A DNA stretch of 21,459 nt from Longicatena sp. (GCA_020025055.1 JAHHST010000013.1:1-21459), one strand, 5' to 3'; shown: positions 6,866 to 14,681, counted from the first letter of the stretch. Notes: a model not told the origin generated them from the letters alone. Translations and numbers: made by a program.

Positions 6866-7661
6866 CGCTATTTTCTTCTTTCTGATACAACGCAACATGA
6901 AACTGTACTGTTGTAATTAATTTATTAAGATTCTTTAACCGTTGTACATTTTCTTTAGGAGTACGCCAATAATATGGTGTCATTTGAAACAATGCCCAAA
7001 TATCTTCTTGATGATCTATAGTAATAACATCTTCCACATATTCTTCTTTTACTAATTTATATCCTTCATATCCTACTTTCACTTGATTTTCATAAATATC
7101 AGAATATAATTCTTGTTTTAATCCCCATAAATGCTTAGGACCTGGACCCACTTGCAAAAAATATCCATTTTCTTTTAAAATTCTCGTGTTTTCATCCATA
7201 TCAACAGGTGCAAAAATAGAAATAACTCCATCACAACTTAAATTATCTAAAGGTAAATGAAATATGCTACAAACACAATAATTCACTCCTGATTTTGCCT
7301 TACATGCCTCATCAACTGCATATTTTGATAAATCAAATCCATACATTTCACATGATGGTAAAAGCTGTTTAAAATAGTTTGTATAATATCCTTCCCCGCA
7401 TCCCGCATCTACTAATGTATTCATTTCACAAGAAGATAAAACATTTCCAATACATGTACGTAATTTTTCATAATAACCATGATTTAAAAATTGTGTACGT
7501 GAATTTACCATATGTTTGTCATCTCCTGTTGCTTTTGAATTACCTAAAACAAGGTTAACATATCCTCTTTTCGCAATATCAAAACTATGATTATTATCAC
7601 ATTTATAGCTATTATCTATCTTATTTAATTTGCATTTGCATTTTGGACAAATCAGCATCAT
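6855..7661 (-). CDS. rlmA: 23S rRNA (guanine-N1)-methyltransferase, RlmA family
   Basis: RlmA enzymes methylate G745 or G748 in helix 35 of 23S rRNA using S-adenosylmethionine. The protein (about 268 residues, normal length) starts with a zinc-finger, CPKCKCKL followed by YKCDNNHSFD, then KRGYVNL, then a Rossmann methyltransferase core with motif I DAGCGEGYY and an acidic motif II region GFDLSK. The segment MTPYYWRTPKENV near the C-terminus is typical. Starts at 7658 (ATG), 7661 (ATG) and 7667 (GTG) are all possible behind the AGAGGTGA site; I chose 7661, and 7658 is nearly as good. I cannot tell G745 from G748 specificity. It lies between secDF and ffh, an unusual location compared with Bacillus. 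Confidence 0.85.
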   Translation of the reverse strand: MMLICPKCKCKLNKIDNSYKCDNNHSFDIAKRGYVNLVLGNSKATGDDKHMVNSRTQFLNHGYYEKLRTCIGNVLSSCEMNTLVDAGCGEGYYTNYFKQLLPSCEMYGFDLSKYAVDEACKAKSGVNYCVCSIFHLPLDNLSCDGVISIFAPVDMDENTRILKENGYFLQVGPGPKHLWGLKQELYSDIYENQVKVGYEGYKLVKEEYVEDVITIDHQEDIWALFQMTPYYWRTPKENVQRLKNLNKLITTVQFHVALYQKEENSVSK

Positions 7662-7679
7662 TCTCACCTCTACTGTGGG

Positions 7680-7707
7680 ATTATATCATAAATAGATATG
7701 TTTCAAA
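7680..7707 (-). promoter_or_regulatory. Promoter for rlmA
   Basis: On the minus strand TATAAT (7680-7685) is preceded by TGA to give TGATATAAT, with TTTGAA (7702-7707) 16 nt upstream. It lies between the terminator/mobile element and the methyltransferase start. Confidence 0.5.
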
Positions 7708-7714
7708 AGAAAAA

Positions 7715-7736
7715 AGTGTATTATTAAAAATACAGT
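7715..7736. repeat. Left hairpin target duplication of element copy 1
   Basis: A 22-bp sequence, arms AGTGTA and TACAGT, matches the sequence on the other side of the element (7929-7950) at 19 of 22 positions in direct orientation. It is one copy of a terminator hairpin; the minus-strand T-tract (AAAAAA on the plus strand just to the left) remains only on this copy. One arm position has lost pairing. Confidence 0.75.
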
Positions 7737-7816
7737 TCAGCTTGTTGACAAACTATCTTTTTTTAAAAACAAATAAAATCAATTTAGAAAAAGTGGTGAA
7801 AAGCTACTAAATTACA

Positions 7817-7856
7817 GATGATTTTAGTTTAAAATACCTAGAAATCATCTTTTTTT
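7817..7856 (+). terminator. Plus-strand intrinsic terminator inside element copy 1
   Basis: GATGATTT (7817-7824) pairs with AAATCATC (7842-7849), followed by seven Ts. In the other copy (15647-15687) the second base of the stem is G, which still pairs as G-U in plus-strand RNA only. Confidence 0.6.
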
Positions 7857-7873
7857 ATATCAAAGTGTGGATT

Positions 7874-7926
7874 AAAAAAAGACCGAATGACAAAATCTGC
7901 TCGACGAGCGACTTTGTCAACGGTCT
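7874..7926 (-). terminator. Minus-strand intrinsic terminator inside element copy 1
   Basis: Read on the minus strand, the arms AGACCGTTGACAAAGTC and GATTTTGTCATTCGGTCT pair with a 1-nt bulge, capped by a GCTC/GAGC inner stem, and are followed by seven Ts. The outer arm is also the element's right terminal repeat. It lies downstream of secDF and can end its transcript. Confidence 0.75.
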
Positions 7927-7928
7927 GA

Positions 7929-7950
7929 AGTGTACTATTTAAAATACACT
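7929..7950. repeat. Right hairpin target duplication of element copy 1 (secDF terminator hairpin)
   Basis: Arms AGTGTA and TACACT are perfectly complementary around a 10-nt loop and are followed by a T-run on the plus strand. It starts 10 nt past the secDF stop codon. It is the direct-repeat partner of 7715-7736. Confidence 0.75.
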
Positions 7951-7959
7951 TTTTTCTTA

Positions 7960-10248
7960 TTAATAATCATTCATTCCAGGAATAATCATTTCCTCAACAT
8001 CTTCTTTTTTATGTTTGATTAATTTTTTCTTAGTTTTATGTTTTTCATGTACACGTAATTGATACCAAATTTGTGCTGCTATAAATAATGAACTTCCTGC
8101 ACCAGCAACTAATCCAATGAATAAAGCTAAACAGAATGTGAAAATAGCTTTGCTACCAAATCCAATCAAGCATACAACTGGAATAATTGTTGTAACTGTT
8201 GACAAGATTGAACGAGTTGCCGTATTTTGTAATGCATCATTTACAATTTCTTTATATACTGCAGGAGTTAAATACTCGTGTTTTCTTAATTTTACTTGTT
8301 CACGGATACGGTCGAATACAACAATAGAGTTATTGATTGAATAACCAATAATAGCTAACATTACAGCGATGATTTCTGTATTAACCTCTAATCGTAAAAT
8401 TGCACAGAAACACAAAATAATAAATACATCATGCACTAACGCTATGATACCACTAACTGCATAATCCCATTTGAATCGTAATGAAATGTAAATCATTACA
8501 CCTACCCATGCTAAAATAGAGATTAAAATAGCTGTTCTAACTAATTCACGTCCAATTACAGGAGTAACCGTACTATCACTAACTTCATGTTTATAGATTG
8601 ACTGTAATTTTGTTTTTGCATAATCCATTTTTTGTGTATCAACAGCTTCTTTTACAAATACTGTTGCAATGTTATTTTTCTCACCAGTAATTTTAATACT
8701 GTTTGCTTTAATACCTAAATTCTGTAATTCATTTTTCAATGTCTTTGTTTCAATTGTTTGATCACCTTGAACAATTAATTTTGTACCACTTGTAAAATCA
8801 ATACCTAAATTCAAGATACCGTTACCTTTTATTCCATTATATCCCATAAAACAAATTGCAAGTGCAATAACAGTTAATGAAGCCATAATGAAATATTTTG
8901 CTTTACCTACAAAATCAAATCCATGGAATCTTCCATAATAGAATCTAGATTCACCGTTTCCTAATTTAGGAACATTTTCTTCTTTTACACCGAACCAAGA
9001 TTTCTTATCATCTAATTTACCACTATCAATTAATAATTTTAATAAGAACTTAGCAACAAATACAATTACTAATAATGTTGAAATTGTAGACACAATTAAC
9101 ATTGTAGCAAATCCTTTTACACTTCCTGTTCCGAAAATGAATAAGATTAATGCAGAAATGAATGTTGTAAATTGAGCATCGAAAATAGTGATAAATGATT
9201 TTGAACTTCCTTCATAGAAAGCTTTTCTAACACTACGTCCACTATATAATGCATCACGGATACGTTCAAATGTTAAAATGTTTGAATCGACTGCCATTCC
9301 AACTCCAAGTACTAATGCCGCAATTCCTGATAATGTAAATACTGCTCCCATTAAGTTATTAATCAAGAAAACAACAAATACATAAGATGCAATTGTGATT
9401 GCTGAAATAACACCTGGAAGACGATAATATACAATCATAAATAACATAATCATTACAATACCGATTGCTCCTGCTAACATTGTAGTTGAGAATGCATCAA
9501 TACCATAATCTGCTGTTACAGAATCACTATATGTTTCAATCATTTTTACAGGTAAAGAACCTGAGTTGATTAAATCTTTTAATTCTTCTGCTTCTTCTTT
9601 TGTAAAATTCCCGCTAATTTGTGCACTTGAACCATTAATTCCTTCTTTTACAGATGCTGCAGAAATATATTTTGGATTTTCTTTTCCTTGCTCTGCTTTA
9701 TAAGAATCTTTTCCTGGTTCAAAATCTAGCCATGCAACCATCAAGTTTTCACCATTACCCATTGATGATACCTTTTTAGTTACTTCGTAAAATTTAGCTT
9801 GATTAGCAAGTTTTAAGCTAACAACGGGATTTCCATATTCGTCAGCAACTACACTTGCTCCTCCTTCTTTTAAAACGCTTGCATCCATCAACAAGTTATC
9901 ATTAACATCACGGAATGTTAAGTTTGCTGTTGAAGAAATAACACGTCTAGCTTGATCTGCATTTTTGACACCAGCTAATTGTACTCGAATTCGATTATCT
10001 CCTTCGACTGAAATATCTGGTTCATTGACTCCTAGCACGTCAACACGTTTATTAACTGATTCTGCAACTGCGCTCATACTTGGCATATCTTTGCCATCTA
10101 GTGGTTGTACTTCATATAGAATTTCAAAACCACCTTGTAAATCCAATCCTAATCTCATATTATTTTTGATTGATGGACTGCAAGTTACAATAATCGCTAA
10201 TATTGTCAATACCGTAATTCCAAAAACAATTAATCGCGATTTTTTCAT
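7960..10248 (-). CDS. secDF: Fused protein translocase subunit SecDF
   Basis: SecDF uses the proton gradient to assist Sec-dependent export on the outer side of the membrane. This 762-residue protein fuses SecD and SecF, as in Bacillus. The SecD half has an N-terminal membrane segment (about 6-24), the D1 motif LGLDLQGGFEILYEV (33-47), an extracellular domain up to about 250, and membrane helices with GVGMAVDSNILTFERIRD (315-332, Asp321). The SecF half has a membrane segment (about 452-469), LGIDFTSGTKLIV (481-493) and IIGYSINNSIVVFDRIRE (633-650, Asp646). The start ATG overlaps the comN-like stop as ATGA, and GGAGGAG lies upstream. A terminator hairpin and the mobile element follow immediately. 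Confidence 0.98.
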   Translation of the reverse strand: MKKSRLIVFGITVLTILAIIVTCSPSIKNNMRLGLDLQGGFEILYEVQPLDGKDMPSMSAVAESVNKRVDVLGVNEPDISVEGDNRIRVQLAGVKNADQARRVISSTANLTFRDVNDNLLMDASVLKEGGASVVADEYGNPVVSLKLANQAKFYEVTKKVSSMGNGENLMVAWLDFEPGKDSYKAEQGKENPKYISAASVKEGINGSSAQISGNFTKEEAEELKDLINSGSLPVKMIETYSDSVTADYGIDAFSTTMLAGAIGIVMIMLFMIVYYRLPGVISAITIASYVFVVFLINNLMGAVFTLSGIAALVLGVGMAVDSNILTFERIRDALYSGRSVRKAFYEGSSKSFITIFDAQFTTFISALILFIFGTGSVKGFATMLIVSTISTLLVIVFVAKFLLKLLIDSGKLDDKKSWFGVKEENVPKLGNGESRFYYGRFHGFDFVGKAKYFIMASLTVIALAICFMGYNGIKGNGILNLGIDFTSGTKLIVQGDQTIETKTLKNELQNLGIKANSIKITGEKNNIATVFVKEAVDTQKMDYAKTKLQSIYKHEVSDSTVTPVIGRELVRTAILISILAWVGVMIYISLRFKWDYAVSGIIALVHDVFIILCFCAILRLEVNTEIIAVMLAIIGYSINNSIVVFDRIREQVKLRKHEYLTPAVYKEIVNDALQNTATRSILSTVTTIIPVVCLIGFGSKAIFTFCLALFIGLVAGAGSSLFIAAQIWYQLRVHEKHKTKKKLIKHKKEDVEEMIIPGMNDY

Positions 10249-10535
10249 CTTTTTTCTCCTCCAAATAAATCTTGAAAGTCATTAATTTTCATCTTTGAGC
10301 CCATAATAATCGCCTCATTTGATAAATATGCCACAACTTCATTTGCAGTTAAATTCAAAATATCATTTACTGCATCATGCAGGGTATCAATTCTGTCATA
10401 TTTCCATTTTCCAATTAATGCACTTTCCACAAGCTGATATGTCAGGGAGGATAACTGTTCACGTTTTAGTTGGTTCGCTTTTAACGCAATCGCAAGCTTT
10501 ACATATTTATCATCTAAAAATTTACGCGTGTCCAT
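10245..10535 (-). CDS. ComN-like small post-transcriptional regulator family protein
   Basis: This 96-residue protein is mainly helical with no membrane segment. The stretch DAVNDILNLTANEVVAYLSNEAI (about 49-71) resembles the most conserved part of Bacillus ComN (YrzD), a post-transcriptional regulator of comE mRNA. The Bacillus gene also lies between spoVB and secDF. The assignment therefore rests on recalled family similarity plus the same position. It overlaps the secDF start by 4 nt, so translation is coupled and a role near SecDF is possible. AAGGAGG lies 6 nt before the ATG, and a promoter lies about 30 nt upstream. Whether it regulates anything here is unknown. Confidence 0.65.
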   Translation of the reverse strand: MDTRKFLDDKYVKLAIALKANQLKREQLSSLTYQLVESALIGKWKYDRIDTLHDAVNDILNLTANEVVAYLSNEAIIMGSKMKINDFQDLFGGEKR

Positions 10536-10563
10536 TCATTTCCTCCTTAATACCATGTATAAT

Positions 10564-10592
10564 ATTTTACATCATTCTATTATAGATATCAA
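10564..10592 (-). promoter_or_regulatory. Promoter for the comN-like gene and secDF
   Basis: On the minus strand TTGATA (10587-10592) and TAAAAT (10564-10569) are separated by 17 nt. It sits in the divergent region between the comN-like gene and the spoVB-like gene. Confidence 0.5.
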
Positions 10593-10667
10593 CATTATTT
10601 CATCTCATATGCATATTTCAGTATTTTTACTCATATATTAATACCGTTTATAAGGATGTGTTTCTAT

Positions 10668-11957
10668 ATGAAAAAAAAACTTGTATATTCTACTTTTATA
10701 CTATTAAGCATCTCTGTTATCGCTAAATTCCTATCTTTTTTCGTTCGTATTCTCCTTGCACGCCATCTTTCTAGTGATGCGATGAATCTATATACACTAG
10801 CATCTCCATCTATGGTAATGATTATAACTCTTGCTCAAATGGGAATTCCTACTGCACTTTCAAAGTTATTAGCACAATCCAACAATAATTCTACTTTTAT
10901 TAAAACTAGTGTTTTTATATCTATTATAAATAATATTTTCTTAACTATTTTCTTTTTTATTAATATCACATTTTTATCTAACCATATTTTAAAACAACCC
11001 TTAACACTTCCTGTATTATATATGCTTTTTCCTTTAATTCCCCTTGTTTCTATATCTGGTATTTTAAAAGGATATTTATTCGGTAATCAACAACCTATTC
11101 CTGCGACTTTATGCCAAATTTTTGAAGAATTATTTAGAATCTTATTTTTAATATTCATGTTTTCCCTAAAACAAACTTTGACTTGTACTTTCATGGCTCA
11201 AATCGCTATGCTTTCAGTTAGTATTGGAGAGTTATGCAGTATTTTATATATGTTATTCTATATTATAAAAAACAAACACAATCCTCTATTCGCTTTTTCA
11301 CAAAATCACTATCCTCACTCTTTTTCAAAATTATTATCAATTAGTATACCAATAACTGGCAGTAAACTTATTGGGTCTCTTACTTATTTTTTAGAACCTA
11401 TTGTCATGGTTTATGGTTTAACTACACAACAAATTCATATTGTTACTGACAGTTATACAAAACTTCATGCATTTGTTTTACCTTTAATCACAATGCCTAG
11501 TTTTTTAACAATTGCTCTAAGTAATTTTTTATTACCTACGTTCACGTACTACTACACTCATAATTCTTATAAACAAGCAAATAGAATGTTTAATTTCATA
11601 ATACTATGTTGTTTCTTCATAGGTTTTTCTTGCAGCATTATTTGTTTCTTTTATCACAACCAAATTATGATGTTTTTTTATCATTCTAGTAAAGGCGCAA
11701 TTTTATTAAAACAATTAGCAATTCCTTTTATCATATATGCTTTGCAACCACCATTATCAAATATGTTACATGCAATGTCTTGTAGTAAATATGTTATTTA
11801 CGATACTCTTATTGGGTCCATTATTCGAATCATATGTCTTTTTTTAATAGCTCCCTTAAATCCTTCTTATGCTTTACCTTTTTCCATTATCATTGGTATG
11901 ATTGCTACTACGTTTCTATATATCATACATTTATATTATGCATTCAAAAAAAATTAA
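10668..11957 (+). CDS. SpoVB-like polysaccharide/lipid flippase (MOP superfamily)
   Basis: This 429-residue, strongly hydrophobic protein has about 12 to 14 predicted membrane helices. The N-terminal pattern KFLSFFVRILLARHLSSDAMNLYTLASPSMVMIITLAQMGIPTALSKLLAQ matches the polysaccharide transporter branch of the MOP superfamily, which flips lipid-linked glycans. SpoVB and its relatives act in spore cortex or cell-envelope synthesis. The neighbours (comN-secDF on one side, yrbG and yrzE on the other) match the Bacillus spoVB locus. I chose the ATG at 10668 because AAGGA lies about 10 nt upstream; the upstream ATG at 10656 falls inside that site. It is on the opposite strand from most genes here, and its stop overlaps that of the convergent yrbG-like gene. 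Whether it serves sporulation is not decidable. Confidence 0.8.
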   Translation: MKKKLVYSTFILLSISVIAKFLSFFVRILLARHLSSDAMNLYTLASPSMVMIITLAQMGIPTALSKLLAQSNNNSTFIKTSVFISIINNIFLTIFFFINITFLSNHILKQPLTLPVLYMLFPLIPLVSISGILKGYLFGNQQPIPATLCQIFEELFRILFLIFMFSLKQTLTCTFMAQIAMLSVSIGELCSILYMLFYIIKNKHNPLFAFSQNHYPHSFSKLLSISIPITGSKLIGSLTYFLEPIVMVYGLTTQQIHIVTDSYTKLHAFVLPLITMPSFLTIALSNFLLPTFTYYYTHNSYKQANRMFNFIILCCFFIGFSCSIICFFYHNQIMMFFYHSSKGAILLKQLAIPFIIYALQPPLSNMLHAMSCSKYVIYDTLIGSIIRIICLFLIAPLNPSYALPFSIIIGMIATTFLYIIHLYYAFKKN

Positions 11958-12616
11958 AATAATTTATTTCTAGAATTCAGTTCTTTCTTTACAATATAAA
12001 AGGAACTTTTCTCCCATAAGCATAAAAAAACATCTTCTGTTTTTTCTACACCTTCATCTTTTAGATTTTGAATTAGCCATTCTCTAGTATGATGAATATC
12101 TGCTAAAGCACGATCATTAATTAGTCCATCGCTAATTAATGGACTTGGGTATTTTACCTTACAATCTTTTTTAGGCAAAATACTTAACTGTCCATTATTT
12201 TCTAAAATTGCAAATGCGACCTCATTCGGCGAACATAAATCATGTGCTCGTATTTGACTCATTAAATCATCGATATTATATCGATTAATTCTCATCTTAT
12301 CTTGGTTAATATGACCATTATGAATCAAAATTACACTTTTTCCATCAAATACGTCCCTAATTTTTTTACTTTTTAACAAAATCCAACTAATTATGATTTG
12401 AAGAATCGCTAATGTAAAAATAGGAATTAATGATTTTAAAATCGTTTCATTTGGTTCAGATATAGAAATAGCAAGAAGTTCACTCATAACTAAATATATA
12501 ACAATATCAAATACTGACAATTCCCCTACTTCTCTTTTCCCCATTATTCTTAATGCAAAAATACTTATAAAATATACAACTAAACATTTAACTACAAGCA
12601 TGATATACTCCATCAT
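11954..12616 (-). CDS. DUF421 membrane protein (YetF/YrbG family)
   Basis: The 220-residue protein has three N-terminal membrane helices (about 4-22, 32-50, 58-78) followed by a cytoplasmic domain, the layout of the DUF421 family. Typical stretches are FALRIMGKREVGELSVFDIVIYLVMSELL near the N-terminus and RINRYNIDDLMSQIRAHDLCSPNEVAFAILENNGQLSIL in the soluble part. Bacillus YrbG, a member of this family, occupies the same position between yrzE and spoVB. The start is the ATG at 12616 with AGGAGG 7 nt upstream; the next codon is also ATG. The function of the family is not well defined; some members affect spore germinant receptors. Its stop shares TTAA with the convergent flippase gene. Confidence 0.85.
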   Translation of the reverse strand: MMEYIMLVVKCLVVYFISIFALRIMGKREVGELSVFDIVIYLVMSELLAISISEPNETILKSLIPIFTLAILQIIISWILLKSKKIRDVFDGKSVILIHNGHINQDKMRINRYNIDDLMSQIRAHDLCSPNEVAFAILENNGQLSILPKKDCKVKYPSPLISDGLINDRALADIHHTREWLIQNLKDEGVEKTEDVFLCLWEKSSFYIVKKELNSRNKLF

Positions 12617-12677
12617 TTCTATTCCTCCTTGCATAGTAAAACTATTATAAGCATATATTATAATGAGGTGATCTTAA

Positions 12678-13031
12678 ATGAAAAATACACTACGTCTATA
12701 TTTTAATACGATTACTCTATTATGCTTATGTATATGTTTATTTTCTCTTATTTTTGCAACTTTATACTATTTTAATATGATTCACACAAATGTTTTTCAT
12801 ATTTCAAATTGGATTTGTTCCATTTTTTCATATGGGCTCGCAGGATTTTATTTAGGCTATCATCAAAAGAAAAAAGCGCTCTACAGCGCTCTATGTATAG
12901 TACTATGTTTTAGTATTCCAATTCTTATATTGCATCATACTACCATTTACAATTATCTAGATTTATTATCTAAAGTTATGATTTTTGTTATTCTTTGCAT
13001 GTTTGCTTATTCAAAAAAACAAACATCATAA
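12678..13031 (+). CDS. Small membrane protein of the YrzE type (TIGR04086-like)
   Basis: This 117-residue protein has four hydrophobic segments (about 10-32, 42-60, 66-84, 93-110) and little else. Length, topology and position between ruvB and the yrbG-like gene match Bacillus YrzE, a TIGR04086-family membrane protein of unknown function. The glycine pattern in the second helix (SYGLAGFYLGYHQKKKAL) fits that family as I recall it. GAGGTGATC lies just upstream of the ATG. It is transcribed towards ruvB, and their last codons overlap by 6 nt. No function can be assigned. Confidence 0.65.
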   Translation: MKNTLRLYFNTITLLCLCICLFSLIFATLYYFNMIHTNVFHISNWICSIFSYGLAGFYLGYHQKKKALYSALCIVLCFSIPILILHHTTIYNYLDLLSKVMIFVILCMFAYSKKQTS

Positions 13032-14033
13032 TCTAAATAGTCCTTCATCAATGTCATATCCTAAATGACGATATGCTTTTTCTGTAACAATACGTCCTCT
13101 AGGTGTACGATTAATAAATCCGATTTGTAATAAGTACGGCTCATACACGTCTTCTAGCGTCATTGATTCTTCACCAATGCTACTTGCTAATGCCTCTAAT
13201 CCAACCGGTCCACCTTTAAATCTTTCAATGATTCCTCTTAAATATTTATGATCAACGTTATCTAACCCTAAATGATCAACTTTTAATCGATCAAGTGCCA
13301 TGCATGCAATTTCCTTGCTAATTACCCCATCATTCATTACTTGTGCAAAATCTCTAACTCTTCTAAATAATCGATTTGCAATACGTGGCGTTCCCCTAGA
13401 ACGTAAAGCAATTTCTAATACAGCTTCTTCATCAATATCTGTATTCATAACTCTACTTGTTCGAAATACAATTTGTTGTAATTCCTCTAATGAATAAAAC
13501 TCAAGTTGAGATACGATGCCAAAACGATCACGTAATGGCGCAGTTAAGTCCCCCGCTCTAGTAGTAGCTCCAACGAGTGTAAATGGTGGTAAATCTAAAC
13601 GTATTGAACGAGTTGTACTTGAATCTTTCCCAACAACGATATCTAAACAATAGTCTTCCATAGCTGGATACAAAACTTCTTCTACTTGTTTAGGTAATCG
13701 GTGAATTTCATCTATAAATAATACATCTCCTGGTTCTAGTGTCGATAATATTGCTGCTAAATCTCCACTTTTTTCAATTGAAGGACCACTTGTTGTTTTG
13801 ATTTTTCCACCCATTTCATTAGCAATAATATAAGACAATGTAGTTTTTCCTAATCCTGGAGGACCATATAATAAAACGTGATCTAAAGCTTCTTGTCTTT
13901 GTTTTGCTGCTTCAATAAAAATAGACAAATTCTCTTTTAATTGTGATTGTCCAACATACTCTTTTAAAGATAGTGGACGAAGCGAATCTTCCTCTTCTAC
14001 TGATTGTACTTCATTTGAAAGTATACGTTCCAT
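13026..14033 (-). CDS. ruvB: Holliday junction branch migration helicase RuvB
   Basis: RuvB is the AAA+ motor that, with RuvA, drives branch migration of Holliday junctions. The protein of about 335 residues has Walker A LLYGPPGLGKTTLS (near 54-67), Walker B VLFIDEIHRL, sensor 1 GATTRAGDLTAPLRDRFG, the RuvB-specific lid, and the C-terminal winged helix ending RTPRGRIVTEKAYRHLG. It can start at ATG 14033 or at TTG 14036, directly after the ruvA stop; AAGGG in the end of ruvA suits either. Translation is evidently coupled to ruvA. RuvC is not expected in Bacillota, which use RecU. The end overlaps the convergent yrzE-like gene by 6 nt. Confidence 0.97.
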   Translation of the reverse strand: MERILSNEVQSVEEEDSLRPLSLKEYVGQSQLKENLSIFIEAAKQRQEALDHVLLYGPPGLGKTTLSYIIANEMGGKIKTTSGPSIEKSGDLAAILSTLEPGDVLFIDEIHRLPKQVEEVLYPAMEDYCLDIVVGKDSSTTRSIRLDLPPFTLVGATTRAGDLTAPLRDRFGIVSQLEFYSLEELQQIVFRTSRVMNTDIDEEAVLEIALRSRGTPRIANRLFRRVRDFAQVMNDGVISKEIACMALDRLKVDHLGLDNVDHKYLRGIIERFKGGPVGLEALASSIGEESMTLEDVYEPYLLQIGFINRTPRGRIVTEKAYRHLGYDIDEGLFRL

Positions 14034-14036
14034 CAA

Positions 14037-14618
14037 TTAGACACCCTTTCTCTTTGCTAAAATAGTTAGCGCTTTACGAATATATTGATCTGTTGTTGTG
14101 TTTTCTATTTCTAATAATTCTTTCTTTAAACTTTGTATTTCTGATGCTTTGTAACCTAAAGATTTTAATGCTTCTATTGCATCTAGTAATTGCTGATTTT
14201 CTTTTATTTCAACTTCTGTAATTTCTTGAACAAGCTTACCTTTTAAATCTAGCACAATTTGACTCGCTGTTTTTGCCCCAATTCCTGGCAATCCTTTTAA
14301 AATCTTTATATCATTATTTTCAATCGCTGCAATCATATCTTTACAAGGGCAAGCCGCAAGCATCCCAAGTGCTGTTTTTGGTCCAACTCCCTTAACACTA
14401 ATTAATTGTAAAAACAAATCATGCTCTTCCAATGTAGGAAATCCAAACAAAGTGATTGCATCTTCCCGAACATGTTGATATGTAAATAATGTTACTTCTC
14501 CATTCTTATCTATTGACTGAGGATTGGATAAGTATATTCTATACCCTATACCATGATTTTCAAGAATGAGTGAATCATGACTATAACTGTGGACGCTTCC
14601 TCTTATAAAAGCTATCAT
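14037..14618 (-). CDS. ruvA: Holliday junction DNA-binding protein RuvA
   Basis: RuvA binds four-way junctions and loads RuvB. The 193-residue protein has the N-terminal OB domain starting MIAFIRGSV, two helix-hairpin-helix motifs, SVKGVGPKTALGML (74-87) and GLPGIGAKTASQIVLDL (109-125), and the C-terminal three-helix domain (about 145-193) that contacts RuvB (EALKSLGYKASEIQ). GGAGG lies 5-6 nt before the ATG. The ruvA-ruvB order with abutting ends is standard. Confidence 0.97.
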   Translation of the reverse strand: MIAFIRGSVHSYSHDSLILENHGIGYRIYLSNPQSIDKNGEVTLFTYQHVREDAITLFGFPTLEEHDLFLQLISVKGVGPKTALGMLAACPCKDMIAAIENNDIKILKGLPGIGAKTASQIVLDLKGKLVQEITEVEIKENQQLLDAIEALKSLGYKASEIQSLKKELLEIENTTTDQYIRKALTILAKRKGV

Positions 14619-14644
14619 AGTACCTCCTACTTTTCATAAATAAA

Positions 14645-14674
14645 TTTATATATCTATGTTATTTTAACATGCAA
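14645..14674 (-). promoter_or_regulatory. Possible ruvAB promoter
   Basis: On the minus strand TTGCAT (14669-14674) and TATAAA (14645-14650) are 18 nt apart, between the exoA terminator and the ruvA ribosome binding site. No SOS (DinR/LexA) box is evident nearby. Confidence 0.4.
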
Positions 14675-14681
14675 TATCAAT

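Larger units (their letters stand above)
7737..7928 (+). mobile_element. MITE-like element carrying two terminators, copy 1
   Basis: This 192-bp non-coding element recurs at 15567-15759 with about a dozen differences. Its ends are imperfect inverted repeats: TCAGCTTGTTGACAAA on the left and, read inward on the minus strand, TCAGACCGTTGACAAA on the right (13 of 16 match). It contains a plus-strand terminator and a minus-strand terminator facing inward, plus a small plus-strand hairpin AGTGGT/GCTACT at about 7792-7808. It has no open reading frame of note. Direct repeats of a complete terminator hairpin flank it. It fills most of the 292-nt gap between secDF and rlmA. A mobile origin is inferred from two copies, terminal repeats and target duplications; no transposase is visible and the family is not one I recognise. 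Confidence 0.75.

Noticed and set aside
7745..7779. A promoter inside the element formed by TTGACA at its left end
   Set aside because: The nearest -10-like hexamer (TAAAAT) is 23 nt away in both copies, too far; TTGACA is better explained as part of the terminal repeat.
7715..7950. The paired hairpins as a CRISPR-like or attL/attR arrangement
   Set aside because: There are only two repeats per locus, they differ between loci, and no cas or integrase gene is present; a fixed att core would be the same at both loci.
12631..12664. TATAAT at 12659-12664 as the promoter of the yrzE-like gene
   Set aside because: Transcription would begin inside or after the ribosome binding site (GAGGTGATC), leaving no usable leader.
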